NCBI GenBank assembly: GCA_019828545.1
Contig: JACVRA010000112.1
Location: forward strand, 7,268 to 71,267
Length of the DNA stretch: 64,000 nucleotides
DNA from: Paracamarosporium sp. OC-R06-R3
Taxonomy: Eukaryota > Ascomycota > Dothideomycetes > Pleosporales > Didymosphaeriaceae
Direction: 5' to 3'
Positions 11,134 through 23,360 of the stretch are shown piece by piece (position 1 is the stretch's first letter; each line of letters begins with the position of its first letter). The position numbers and the translations under genes were made by a program. Below the pieces are notes generated by a model. The model searched no databases, had not been told where the DNA came from, and saw only the letters and a list, made by a program, of their open reading frames with translations.

Positions 11134-14100
11134 ATGGGATCTATGCCGGTTGAGCCTGTCACGGGCATCAAAATCGCCATCGACCGAGGCGGCACCTTTA
11201 CGGACATCTGGGCGAGTGCACCGAACCGGCCAGACTTGGTCTTCAAGCTGCTTTCCGTTGACCCCGGCAACTACGATGATGCACCCACAGAAGGTAAGAA
11301 CCCCCGCCTGGACGAGTTGTAAAGATTTCTAATGGCACTAGGCATCCGTCGCATTCTGAATGAATACTTGGGAAAGAACATTCCGAGAGGACAGCCTCTC
11401 CCCAAGGACAGCATCGATAGCATTCGCATGGGCACAACTGTCGCCACCAATGCCCTGCTGGAGCGAAAGGGCACCAGGCATGCCTTCCTAGTCACCAAGG
11501 GCTTTAAAGACCTCATCGAAATCGGCTACCAGTCTCGGCCGCGACTATTCGATCTCAATATCACGAAACCAGAGGTGAGTTGGATTATTACACACGCTCC
11601 ATCACTTGATCTCACACTTCTAGGTCCTGTACTCGGAGGTGTGCGAGGTAGATGAGCGTGTTACCATTGAAAGCTTCGATGAAGATGTAGACGGCCAGTT
11701 CACGTCTCAAGACGTCATTCCCGGCGAGCTCGAGCGGGGAACAAACGGCCAGCTCATCCGCATTCTCAAGCCTCTGGATGACGCTACGCTCCTAGAGTCG
11801 CTAAAAAGCATAAGAGCCAAAGGCATCGAAACAATAGCTATCTGTTTCACGCACTCGTACGCTTACCCTCACCATGAAGCGGCAGCTGGAAAGCTAGCTT
11901 TGGAGGCTGGTTTCACACATGTGTCGTTGTCTTCGCAGGTTGCAGCGAACATGATTAAGATGGTGCCCCGAGGAAGCTCAGCCACTGCTGATGCATACCT
12001 GACACCGGAAATCAAGAAGTATCTCGCTGGTTTTCAGAAAGGATTCCAGGGTGGCCATCTTGACGACGTTCGCTGCGAGTTCATGCAATCAGATGGTGGC
12101 CTTGTTCGACATAATCGATTCAGCGGATTGAGGGGTATCTTGAGTGGCCCCGCTGGTGAGTATTTCCATAATCGTGAAAATTTCTTCCTTATATTGACGT
12201 ATGGGCAGGCGGTGTTGTCGGCTACGCAAGAACTTCCTTCGACCCAGCTACCAGAATGCCCATTATCGGGTTCGACATGGGAGGAACATCCACCGATGTG
12301 TCTCGCTTTGGTGGTGTCTTTGACCATGTCTTCGAAACGACCACCGCTGGTGTAACCATCCAGAGCCCTCAGTTAGACATCAACACCGTAGCAGCTGGTG
12401 GCGGCTCCATATTGGCATGGCGCAATGGCCTCTTTACCGTCGGTCCAGAAAGCGCATCGTCTCATCCTGGCCCAGCTTCGTACCGTAAAGGTGGACCACT
12501 AACAGTAACCGACGCTAATCTCTTCCTTGGTCGTCTGGTCCCTGAGTCATTTCCTAAGATCTTCGGTCCCGAAGAGAACCAACCACTTGACGAGGTCATT
12601 GTTCGCGCAAAGTTTGAGGCTCTCACTGAAGAGATCAATGCAGAAACCGGCCGATCACTCTCTCCAGAAGAAGTCGCATGCGGTTTCCTCGACGTTGCCA
12701 ATGAGGCCATGTGTCGACCGATTCGTGCCTTGACAGAAGCGAAGGGCCATTTGTTAAGTCACCATCATTTGAGCAGCTTTGGAGGCGCAGGAGGCCAACA
12801 TGCCTGTGAGATCGCCGCAAAGCTTGGTATCAGCACCATCGTAATCCACAAGTACTCGAGTATTCTTTCAGCGTATGGTATGGCGCTTGCAGATGTCGTT
12901 CAAGAGGCACAGCGACCACACAGCCAAGTTTATTCCCAAGATGCCCAAAAGGTGTATTCGACCGTTTTCCAAGAGCTACGCGACCAAGTCGAAACTGGCG
13001 TCAAGGACCAGGGTATTGCAAAATCTAGCATCGGGTTCGAGCATTACTTGAACATGCGTTACCACGGTACTGAAACATCCATGATGATTCTTGCTCCACC
13101 GGACGGTGACTTCCGATCCGAATTTTTGAAAAGGCACTTACAAGAGTTCAATTTCAATTTCCCTGAGGATCGACCCATTCTGATTGATGACATCCGCGTT
13201 CGTGGTATCGGCAAAGGCAAGGACTCGGACAATGATTCTAATGCGTGGTCGCAAGATCTAAAATCGCTCGGTGTGACCAAGGCGATCCCCATGGTAAATG
13301 CCATGAAGAACGTTTATTTCAAAGGACATGGAAACAAAGAAACCCCTGTCTACATTCTGGACGCTTTGGTACCGGGTACGCTCATCGAAGGCCCGGCGAT
13401 CATTCTCGACTCCACTCAGACACTAGTGGTGGTTCCAGAAGCAACTGCGAGAATATTGTCCTCTCATGTTGTGATCGAAGTGAGCTCTTCCCTCTCTAAG
13501 CAAACACTTTCAGATAAGGTCATCGACCCAGCTAGTCTCAGTGTCTTCGGCCACCGATTCATGAGTATCGCGGAACAGATGGGCCGAGCTCTGCAGAACA
13601 CCTCAGTGTCATTGAATATCAAGGAACGCCTTGATTTCTCGTGCGCCATCTTTGGCCCAGACGCTGGGCTTGTTGCCAATGCGCCGCATGTGCCTGTTCA
13701 TCTGGGGTCTATGAGCTATGCTGTTCGTTACCAGCATGAGCAACGGAAAGGCGATTTAGTACCCGGCGATGTGCTAGTCAGTAATCACCCCGAGGCTGGA
13801 GGTACACATTTGCCGGATATTACTGTTATTACACCGGTTTTTGACCGTGAAGGAAAAGAGATTCTTTTTTACGTTGCATCGCGTGGCCATCACACCGACA
13901 TCGGAGGGCTCGGAGGGACTTCCATGCCTCCAAATTCCACAGAGCTATGGCAAGAAGGCGCGGCGATCAAGTCCTTCAGACTCATCCGCAACGGCCATTT
14001 CGACGAAGAGGGCATCACCAAGATCCTGCTTGCTCCAGGAGAGCATCCCGGCTGTAACGGCAGTCGGCGACTGGGAGATAACCTATCAGATTTGAAGGCT

Positions 14101-15231
14101 CAGGTTGCAGCGAACAACAAGGGTTTGTCTTTGGTCCAAGGACTTATGGAAGAGTATTCACAGAATGTCGTCCAGCTATATATGGCCGCTATTCAGCAGA
14201 ACGCCGAAGTTGCGGTACGTGCTTTTCTCAAGCAGACACTGCAAGAGCGCGGGGCAACTCTTTTCTCGGAAGATTCCATGGACAACGGCTCTTTCATGAA
14301 ACTCAAAGTCACAATTGAAGACGACGGTAGCGCAACTTTTGACTTCACTGGCACAAGCTGCGAGCTGTACGGAAACATGAACGCTCCTCCTGCAATCACA
14401 CACTCAGCACTCCTATACTCCTTACGTTTGCTTATCGGACTTGAAATACCAATGAACCAGGGCTGCCTTGCACCAACGAAGGTAATCTTGCCAGAAGGAT
14501 GCTTCCTCAACCCATCAGCCGGTCCAGCCGTGTGCGCAGGTAACACAAACACATCACAGCGTGTAGTAGACGTCATCATGAAGGCCTTCGAGGTAGCGGG
14601 AGCATCGCAAGGCTGCATGAACTGTCTCGGCTTCTTCGGCGAGGGAGGCAAGGACGCGAACGGCAACAAGCTTGCTGGACATGCCTATGCATTTGGAGAA
14701 ACAATATGTGGTGGCTCAGGAGCGACTGCTACAGCAGATGGAGCGAGTGGTGTCCACACGCACATGACCAACACCCGCATTACAGACCCAGAGTCTCTCG
14801 AAAAAAGATATCCTGTTATATTGCGCGAATTCAGCATTCGAGAAGGCAGCGGTGGGAACGGCATGCACAGAGGAGGTAACGGAGTCATTCGTGATATGGA
14901 ATGCCGAGCACCACTAAAGTTCAGTGTCATCACAGAGCGGCGTGTGACTGAGCCTTACGGCATGAAGGGCGGAGAGAACGGTGGTCGAGGCGCGAATTAT
15001 TGGGTCAAGAAGAGGCCGGATGGCAGCGATCGTTGGATAAATCTAGGGCCGAAGAACATGGTTGCGATGGACACGGGCGATCGCTGTGTCATATACACGC
15101 CTGGTGGTGGCGGTTTTGGATCCGTTGGAGCGGCGAATGGGATCAAGGTCAACAACGCGGCGAAAATAGCGTATCCGCGTGCGGTGGGAAGTGTTGCAGC
15201 GTACGCCGAGACACAGGCGCAAGCCAATTAG
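11134..15231 (+). CDS. OXP1: 5-oxoprolinase (ATP-hydrolysing)
   Basis: Cytosolic enzyme of the gamma-glutamyl (glutathione) cycle that opens 5-oxo-L-proline to L-glutamate with ATP. Four exons (11134-11293, 11342-11574, 11624-12155, 12209-15231) give 1,315 residues, close to the roughly 1,290 of eukaryotic oxoprolinases. The N-terminal hydantoinase A-type part has [27 protein letters not shown] and [16 protein letters not shown] (about residue 326). The C-terminal hydantoinase B part starts near residue 750 and contains RGHHTDIGG (about 865). Introns of 48, 49 and 53 nt join in phase. The ATG at 11134 matches the usual start and lies after the TATA-like box. No lesion seen. Confidence 0.96.
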
Positions 15232-15600
15232 GATTCTTCGGGAGATATCATGAGGACTGGTAGTTGATTATGTAGCATTTTTAGGAGCAGGGTCTTGGAG
15301 GCGCATTTCGTTGCGTCGGGATTTTCCATAGTTTTTGAACGTGAGAATGAGACCCGAATTTACGAACCCCAGACGGTCCGGTACTGCATGACACACATTA
15401 TCAATCGGCCCGATCTCTCACATCTACACTACGAACTGTGGATCCTGGAGATGCATACCGCACCAGGCATAGCCCGACCCACTCAGTGTCCCGCCAAGAC
15501 GATTATCGCGACCCTTGCCACGCGAACGCTATCTTAACCCCACCTCTTCCCAGGTATCACCAACATCAACAACCGACTATCCGGACACTGACTCACTCGC

Positions 15601-17351
15601 ATGCCACGCAGAGTGCACAAGGCGCCCCGCAGACGAACCGGCTGCGCGACATGCAAGAACGCGCACGTGAAATGTACCGAGGAGAAACCAACGTGTCGAC
15701 GCTGTCAGCGTCTGTCTATTCCCTGCCAGTATGAGTTTAAGCTGCTGTGGGAAGAGGATGCGCTCCAGCGGAATATCGTGCATGGTAGAGCTGGCGTTTG
15801 GACGAGGGATGGGAGGAAGATGGACCCCATTCCGGGATCGCTAGGATTCGTGCAAGGGAAAGAGGTGGCGGGGAGTATGTGTCGGGCGAGGGATGAGTGG
15901 GAATTTGTCAATTTTGCGCCGAAAGATTTTTTGGATGGACTTCCGGTTGCGCTGAGAGATGAATCGGTGGATGGGGAGGTGGTAGGTGTGAGTGAAGGGG
16001 TCGCTGATTCGGAATCGGATAGGTTGGATGGTGTTGGTGGTATGATTGACGAAGAAGCACTACCCGATGTCATCATCAGCCATGGTTTGGAGATCGTGGA
16101 CGAAGATACCACATCTTCTTTAGCTGTTCACGACTCCTTACACCCGGTAACGTGGACGTTTGACCTCTTGGACCCGTCTTGTATACCTTTGCTTTCCTTC
16201 TCGGACGCCGATGCGCAGCTTCTAAACTACTACATCCACGAGCTCTCGCCGAAGTGCTCTCTCAGTGTCGACCTTAACCCTTATCTTCATGTTCTACTAC
16301 CCGTGGCCTACGACTTCGAGCCGCTTCGTCATACGCTACTCGCCGCATCAGCATGCCAACTATACCATTTCAGCGGGGACCGCCAGTATGAGCTAAATTC
16401 ACTTCGCCATCGATCTAAAGCGATTCGCGGTCTGAACAAGCATCTCAGCAGGGAACATATGGATTGGAAAAGTCTGGCCACGATGGTCATGTTCTGCTTT
16501 CGAGACGTACGACATCCCGTTTCCCCTTGGAACGCCATGGCTAACGAACACAGATCACAGATGGCTGCGAGCCGTCCTGGATCACGCATCTCAAGATGGG
16601 CCTCCGCATGTTAAAGACCCTCCTCTGCAGCACGAAAACTGACCTCTCTCTCCGCCAATTTTGCGAGATATACTTCGTCACGCACGATGTGATGGGGAGA
16701 ACAGCATGGGGCGACGACGCAACGACCGAGCACTACGAATGGGATCGCGATGAAACATACCACGAAATCGATTCCATAATGGGCTGCTCGCGCGAGCTGA
16801 TCTCGCTCATAAGCCAGATATCTTGCCTAGCAGAGTTATCCGCCCAGCAGCAGGATGACCACATCACCTCTACGGCAACACACCTAATGCACCAACTCTC
16901 ATCCCTCACCCAAACTCTCCGCCCATCCGTCGCCCATGCATACACAATGCGCCAAACCGCAGAGCTGAAACGCCTCGCCGCAATGCTCTACCTCCACGAC
17001 CGCGTCATGTCACCCCAGTCAACCACTTCTCACATGTCCGCACTCGCGCACACCCTTCGCGAAGATATCATCGCCGCTATCCAAGACCTGCCCGCTAGCA
17101 GCGGCGCGTCCCTGTGGCCGCTCTTCGTCCTCGGAAAGTCGGCCCTGAGTTCCCACGCGCAAGCGCAGTTTGTGCTCGATCGTCTGCGGCAGCTCGAGAA
17201 GTCGCGGTATCTGGGAAGCTTCTACCACGCAAGGCGGCGCGTGGAGAGGAATCTGCTGAGGAGGTGGGCGGCGGGTGGCGGGGTGCTGGAGCGGGGTTGG
17301 GAGGACGATGGGGCGGTGAGTGACAATGAGCGGTGGGTTAGTTTAGCGTAG
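15601..17351 (+). CDS. Zn2Cys6 transcription factor, Fungal_trans_2 type
   Basis: Predicted nuclear DNA-binding regulator. An N-terminal binuclear zinc cluster has cysteines at residues 15, 18, 25, 32, 35 and 42 (C-x2-C-x6-C-x6-C-x2-C-x6-C) inside a basic segment. A C-terminal helical region typical of the Fungal_trans_2 family (acriflavine-sensitivity-control type) follows. Two exons (15601-16506, 16554-17351) are joined by a 47-nt intron with a CTAACG branch point, giving 567 residues. The join restores the conserved run FCFRDITDGCEPSWITHL. It lies 370 bp downstream of the oxoprolinase on the same strand and may regulate the transporter/oxoprolinase pair; the location is the only evidence. 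Confidence 0.88.
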
Positions 17352-18260
17352 GTGTGACGATTACGCTTGTGATGCGAGGTGTAACCAGGAGATGCACACG
17401 GGTATCTTGGCATGTATCACGTGTACCCCGCCTTGTGTAGCTGTTGAGTCAGAGCACAAAGGCTAGCAGTGGGTCGGACGAGGACGATCAAGAGGAGGCG
17501 GACATGTGCTTGAGGTACAAGCGGGCGTAACGAATGAGCATCTGCTCTGACGCCGCGCAGTCGTCTCTATCTACTAGATGGACTTCCGCGGATGAAGAAG
17601 GATCCATTAGGGAGGAATTGTATCAAAGTGCGATTATTTATCCGGATGTGTTTGATGACAGCGTCCGGGTAAGGAACTAAAGAGAGGGAAATGAGAATAC
17701 GAACGAGGGACCAGATTGCAGGGTGTCACGCCGAAGGGTACGACGTTGATGCATGGGGTTTTACATATCGTGCTCGAGACGGCGATGTTACATGGATGGG
17801 GGGTCGCAAATCTGCGAGTGCTTGCTTTCTGTTTGGAAGGATTCCTTACTGTTCGGAGGGGCGGTTGTGCAGAGGGGCAGGCAAATTGTGTCGGTGCTCG
17901 GCCGAATCTGTTGGAAGAAAGACTGAGAGGTACATGTGTTTTGTGGCGGGTATTTATCGTCTTTTTGGTAAAAGAGGAACATGGCGTTATTATGGAGGAT
18001 TGGAAGGTTGCGGAGCCAAGCAGTACGAAGGATTTGTCACGTGAGATTATTCAATCCATTGGTGGAAACATCGTGTGACGAGAAGCTAAGAAGAAGACGT
18101 TGATACGGCAGTTCCTGTAGATGCGGTGTTCGCTGTTGCAACGTGGGTTTGTTTTATTGCTAATGATCGACGATTTGAGACCGGCGTCCTGGAGCCTCAT
18201 GACATGTGTTTTAGTCCATGACGCAATACACTACGCTCATGTGTTGCCTTCCAACTCCCA
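17352..18260. other. Intergenic, no gene recognised
   Basis: Two overlapping plus-strand frames of about 117-120 codons (17691-18078) share the same DNA. Neither shows a motif or splice structure. I see nothing else here. Confidence 0.5.
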
Positions 18261-19043
18261 TCACAAATACCGTCCTGCCTTGGTCGGTGCTTGCTCGATC
18301 TCCCACCTCTCCTGCGCCCAACTCAGCACCTGAGGCGTAGTACTTGTATCTTTCTTAGTCCAAGCATCTCTTGCTCCTAATTCTCGAAATGAAGCCTCTT
18401 CTCGCTCTCTGTCAGCCCCATCACAATTCCATCGAAAAAACTCAAACTTCGTACGAGATTCCTGATTTGGATTATCACTTGACAGGTCTCGCTGCGGGCT
18501 ATCAACGAAGGTGTGGGCCCAGTAATCCGGCGGAGGGCGCGCCGCAAAGAGGTCGTCACATCCCGATGGCCGGAACAAGCAGTAATTACGGCACTCGTGC
18601 GGGATACCAACCATGGAAAGCGTGACGCGGCCATGCAGGCATTTAGCTAAGTGAAATCCATTGTTCCATCTGAGACTGATCAGTTCTTGCGCATCGCAGC
18701 CTAGGTCGTGCAATAGCATATCACATAGTGGCGACCGTTCAAAATCTTCCACGGCATCTGCAGATATCCAGTCTGTTTGGTGGGGCGTTAGCATGGGAGG
18801 TTTTTACACAAGGGTTGAGCGAGACTGACGGATAATGAGGACTGCGCGCTCTGGGTATTCTACTTGGCGGCCGAGGCTTACAGCCTCGATGCCAGGTACA
18901 TCGGTGAGGGGGCCGAGAGTGTGGTCTGCGTATGCTGTGCCCGGCCTAGGCCATCTTTCAGATAGAGGGAGATGAAAGGGCGTCCATGTCACGCGTTTTT
19001 GCATTTGTCGCTGGTCTCGTATAGTTCGCCTCACTCTCGCCAT
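18261..19043 (-). CDS. Paralog A of an unknown two-gene pair
   Basis: Protein of unknown function, clearly homologous to the gene at 22082-23211 on the other strand. Exons 19043-18830 and 18772-18261 (57-nt intron with GCTAAC branch, phase 1) give 241 residues. Shared motifs: WTPFHLPLSERW near the N-terminus, LGPLTDVPGIE, WISADAVEDF directly after the intron, LISLRWNNGF followed by LHGRVTL, RPSGCDDL, EFFRWN, REREEASFRELGA, and a C-terminal WAQERWEIE. No signal peptide, membrane span or known catalytic motif is visible. The ATG at 19043 matches the start of the paralog better than the ATG at 19220. It flanks a NACHT-ankyrin relic. Confidence 0.75.
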
Positions 19044-19320
19044 GACAACGGTATTTCGAGGGCGATGGCTACTGTGGCTGGGAGTTTCGGGAAATGCAGC
19101 AAGACGAGGTGGTTGTGAGGAGGGTGTATGTAAGGAAGGGGTGGGGTAGTTGAAGCCTAATATGTGATCCTTGTAACGAATTGCATAATCAGCACTTGTC
19201 GTACAAAATGCGCCGACCAATCAGATCAACTCACGTCCACGATCAGCTTCGCTACATCATCTTCACACGTAAGGAGAGCAAGCAAAAGGACGAATACTAA
19301 TGAATATTCAAAAGGTCTGC

Positions 19321-20819
19321 CTAAAGAGAATAAGATCCTTTGGACAGCCCGCATCTCGCTAAATAAAGTGAGAACCAATATCGGGTAGGAGGCATAAAAT
19401 CCTCAACCCTCCAGTGTTCAACTTGCGGTAGAGGTCGATGCCACACTGGTGGGTCTTTGAAGAAGTGGATCATTGAAGAGGCAATCTCTTCGATTCGGCC
19501 CGCTGCTTCCTCCTCTTCCCGATTTTGATTCAACTTTTTCAGTGATTCGTGGTTCCACTCTTTTCCTCTGTCTTTCCAAAGCCGAGATCTCCAGTGGTTA
19601 ATTGACTCTTCATCCTCCTGTTGGTCTGTGAGTTTTCTCCCGTCGTGTTGCTCATATTTTCCCTCCAACGTTTCTTCCCAATCCTGCTCTGACCCTTCTT
19701 CCACATGAACGCTCCAGGTCTCTCCTAGGTTTTGCTCTGATCCTTGCCCTAATCTTTGCTCCACCATCTGGTCAATTTCTTGCTCTAGCTCCTGCTTGAA
19801 CCGCTGCGCTAGGCATTGCTCTAGCCCCTGTGTTTGCCTCTGCTCTTGCTGTTGCTCTCTCAATGCTGATAATGATAAGGTAACAGCAACATCCGATGCT
19901 CGAAACAACATTGACTCTGACAAACCCCTTACATATTCGACGTGTGATACGACCGATGAATTCAAGAGTTCTCGGAGTGATTTAACCATTTCTCTCTGTA
20001 GACTTTTAGTCATGGAACTTATATTTGGGTTACAAAGTAATGCAGTGTCGCCAAAACCATCAATTGCATTGATGTCCGTGTTTTTGTGTGCTATAATCAG
20101 CTTCGCAATGCGCGTGAAACCTCTAGTCACTGCAAATATCAAAGGTGTCTGAGCGAAGTGGTTGTCGATTTGATTTGTGTCAAGAGCTTCGGCAGATAGG
20201 AGTGCTTCGATCTTTCCCTCAACTTGCTCCCTAAAAGTGCGATCGCTATACAACGCGTCATAACTAGTCAGAGCGATCCACAGGAGCGACGTGCTCAGTT
20301 CGGTATATCGTCTGTTGACATCGACCTTGCCTGTCGCTAAGAGTATTCTCATAACTTCAATATTCCCATAGTCATATGCATAAGTGAGGGGACTTTCTCC
20401 GGTATCATCTAAAATATCGGGATTTGCACCCGAGTCCAGAAGTAGTCGTATCAAAGAGACGTCTACGTACCTGGCGGCATAACACAATGCTGTACAGCCG
20501 CGAGCATCTGCCCGATCGACTTCCGCACCAGTTTCGAGAAGCAGGTTGATTATCGTATGAGGGATTTTCATAAAGACGGCCCAGTGTAAAGCTGTCTTAC
20601 CCAAGGAATCCGCTACATTGGTTTCGGACTACAACCCGATGCTATCAGCAAAGTTGTTAGGGACGCAATAATTTCAAAGTTTACATGGCGAGAGGATATA
20701 ACGTGTTCCACAATTTGTCTGAGTCCAAAACATGTGGCTACGACGAGTGGTCGGCTCAGACCATCTAGGCGTTCTGTCTCAAGAATTTCCCAGTGCCTAC
20801 CACGTTTTTCAGCGGACGC
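19321..20819 (-). CDS. Ankyrin-repeat / Gln-Glu-rich tail of the NLR relic
   Basis: Open 3' section of the NACHT-ankyrin gene. Exons 20819-20685 and 20628-19321 join in phase 0 across a 56-nt intron (CCTAAC branch). At least four ankyrin repeats are visible, for example GKTALHWAVFMK, GCTALCYAARYVDVSLIRLL and GESPLTYAYDYG. They are followed by about 150 residues rich in Gln and Glu (REQQQEQRQTQGLEQ), likely coiled coil, and a short C-terminal globular segment. An acceptor-like CCTTAG just before 20819 suggests a further upstream exon near 20873. There is no good ATG at the 5' end, so it is either the tail of a pseudogene or a protein from a truncated transcript. Confidence 0.55.
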
Positions 20820-21822
20820 CTAAGGGAGAGCTCTCCTAGTAACACAATATAAGTCATCATGGGTTAAGAAACCTTCTCAAGCGCAGAGGAGATGCCTGTC
20901 AGTTGTACACGTAAATCGCAATCGTCTTTTGTGATGTTTGATTCTTGAATATGTATATTCTAGGTTTCGATTGTATAGAAGTCGAAAGAGTAGCGCCAAA
21001 ACGAATAATATCCGCCAATACAGACTCTTGTTTCTGTAATGATGGAAGTGGGCCATTGATCTGTGTGTTGGGAAAGCTTGCCTTTGATTTTGATGCTCAT
21101 GGATAAGTACAGAAAACAAGCCATGGCTAGTGTTCGATGAGCTGTTGGCAGAGTGATAAAGTATTTCCAAAAGGGCGTCGACGTAGTAGGTGATTCCACT
21201 ATAGCAATAAAGCTAGAAGGTCTATCCAAAAACTCTCTAATGATTTCATGTAGTAGGTGAACTTCTTCAACTTATTGGACTATGGCTATGACGCCGAAGC
21301 GGTGACTACATGAATCATCGTCACCTCCCCTGGTGACTTTAGTTTTAAAACGATCATCTGGCTCAAAATCTTGTTCACGGTGTATTAGTGAGCTGTGCTT
21401 TCCTTCTATCATTAAAACAACCATGGTGAGTGGTCCTTTTGCAGCAACCACGATTTCTAATGCTTTCCTGGCCATTCTTTGGTCTACGCTTTTCTCAAGC
21501 ATAGAACGTGCATATCTTCGATCCTTGGGGGCAACTGGTGTACTTTTTCCGATAGTTCCCCAGGACAAAGACCTGGTGTGTGATTGATTATATCTAGAAC
21601 TAGGATTATCTAGAGGTATGTCCTATTTCGATAGGCTTTTAGAAGTCCTTTTAGGTGAACGCATTTATCTTCAGAAAGTCTTCTGCGACGTCCCAGTGTC
21701 TCTACTTTGTTTTCAATCAAGCGATCGACTTTTTGCATAATTTGGCTACGCTCCTCCTCATTATCTCCTCGAAGATTAGCTATTAGCTGATGCGGAAAAG
21801 CATAGTAGATAACTAAGCCCAC
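19321..21822 (-). pseudogene. NACHT-ankyrin (NLR-like) gene, broken 5' part
   Basis: Remnant of a STAND NTPase with C-terminal ankyrin repeats, a family tied to non-self recognition and heterokaryon incompatibility in fungi. Reading 5' to 3' on the minus strand: a post-NACHT segment ending in NRTYL (21822-21610), then ARKALEIVVAAKGPL (about 21490-21450), VHLLHEIIREFL and TAHRTLAMACFLYLS (about 21256-21110), then RGRHWEILE leading into ankyrins. All occur in that order in NACHT-ankyrin proteins. The 5' part is broken by in-frame stops (after NRTYL near 21610, near 21272 and near 20960) and a frameshift near 21580. The P-loop part is absent upstream of about 21830. The ankyrin end is still open (separate entry). 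Confidence 0.75.
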
Positions 21823-22081
21823 CTATAGCCTTGCATAAGTTTGCAGTCATTTTAGCTGTGCTTTCTGGCCTGATTCAATTAATGAAAAAGCCCCTGGAGG
21901 CGTGGCAGCTGTTCTATGGTAAGTAGAGTAGCCTGGCGTGGGAACCAACTTTCCGTATCGGGCTAGCCTGTTGCTTACCCCACCCATATACACGTGCTGG
22001 CGCCTACTTAAGTTAAACCACCTCTCTACCCCCAAGCACTAGCATGCTCACATCTGTCTAGAATCCAGAACAATATCCATC
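21823..22081. other. Spacer between NLR relic and paralog B
   Basis: About 260 bp with no convincing gene. It presumably contains the promoter of paralog B and the breakpoint of the truncated NACHT gene. Confidence 0.4.
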
Positions 22082-23211
22082 ATGGCAACAATGACAACTG
22101 AGCTTGACCTGCTCAAGATGCACAAACGCATCACATGGACGTTTTTCCACCTCCCATCCTCGCAGACTTGGCCACTGTGGTCAGATGTAGCAACGCCCAA
22201 AGAAAACTTGTACCCGGATCCGTATCTCGGACCTCTTTGCAACGTATCGGGTGTGGAGAATGTGCGACTTGCGCGCAGAGTTGAGGACGTTGAACAGGCT
22301 GCTTTCATCATCTGTGAGTTTATTGTTCATCTTGTTCATCGAACTTGTTACCAGTACTTGGAACTTCCTTTTCAAGCACTATCACGGACGCATGGAGGGT
22401 AAATATTTCTCCTTCCACCTCTCCAGTCACTGCACTCGCGTCCCAGCACCCACCTAACAAGTGCTTCCAAACCACAGTGTGGGCCTCCGCCGACGCACTC
22501 ACCTCGTTCAAAACGTCTGCACTGTTTCCCATGTTCCTGAATGCCCTTGGCGTCTCATCAGCGCAGCCAACTTCGGCATCTTTTCCGTCTCTCATCAGCC
22601 TCCAATGGGACCACGGCTTCGATATGGACACCGAACTCCACGGGCGCCTGACCCTGAACAAGTACACCGGCATCGGTACTTGGGAAGCTTGGCACTCGGG
22701 AATGCGCAATGCACTTGTCGGCTTCATGCCGCTCGGCTGCAAGGACATCGCGCGGAAGAGGCCGCCGCTGCAATGCTGGTGTATCACGTGGGTGGACAAG
22801 CAAGGTGGCGAGCAACAAGGACTATGGGGCGTAGGGAACAGGAGTACGCAGCAGAAAGATACTGAAGGTAAGAGTGTTGCTGAAACTGAGGAGATGGCAA
22901 GGGGCGACGAGCACGTGCGCGAGCGCTGGGAGTTCCTCCGGTGGAACGAGCCCGGCTACGGCGCCACACGGGAGCGCGAAGAAGAGAGCACCAAGCAGCC
23001 TGGTGCGGCGCTGCACTGGGAGAAGGCAGTACAGAGGTACATGCCGCCGGTACAGACGTGGGCACAGGAGCGCTGGGACATGGAGACGCCGCATCGGTTC
23101 CCGCATGCGCTGCACGAGGACGACGTCGACGAGGACGAACCTGTAGGCGACGAGGAAGACGTCGACCTTGACATCGAAGAAGATGAAAGTCTGCCAACGT
23201 GGGTTCGATAG
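22082..23211 (+). CDS. Paralog B of an unknown two-gene pair
   Basis: Protein of unknown function homologous along its length to the gene at 18261-19043. Exons 22082-22313 and 22478-23211 join in phase 1 across a 164-nt intron (CCTAAC branch, ACCACAG acceptor), giving 321 residues. The intron sits at the same place as in paralog A. Matching motifs: ITWTFFHLPSSQTW, LGPLCNVSGVE, WASADALTSF, LISLQWDHGF, LHGRLTLNKYTGI, PLGCKDIARKRPP, EFLRWNEPG, REREEES and WAQERWDME. It has about 45 extra C-terminal residues, very acidic (VDEDEPVGDEEDVDLDIEED). No known domain recognised. Confidence 0.8.
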
Positions 23212-23360
23212 GCTCAGTTTCTCATCTGCAGCTAGCAACCTATCTATCCGTTCTCCCCTTCCATCCCAAACCAGATACATCCACCGACATCCCTCCAAAT
23301 CAGCATACCCAAGCCCTTAGTTCCCATCCCCACAGATCTCTATACCTTCAACGCACCACC

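Noticed and set aside
12256..15231. Separate hydantoinase-type gene starting at the ATG 12256
   Set aside because: This ATG is internal; three upstream exons join in phase and supply the missing N-terminal oxoprolinase domain.
22478..23298. Long antisense and alternate frames over paralog B
   Set aside because: They are shadows of GC-rich coding sequence; the plus frame matches paralog A and is the real one.
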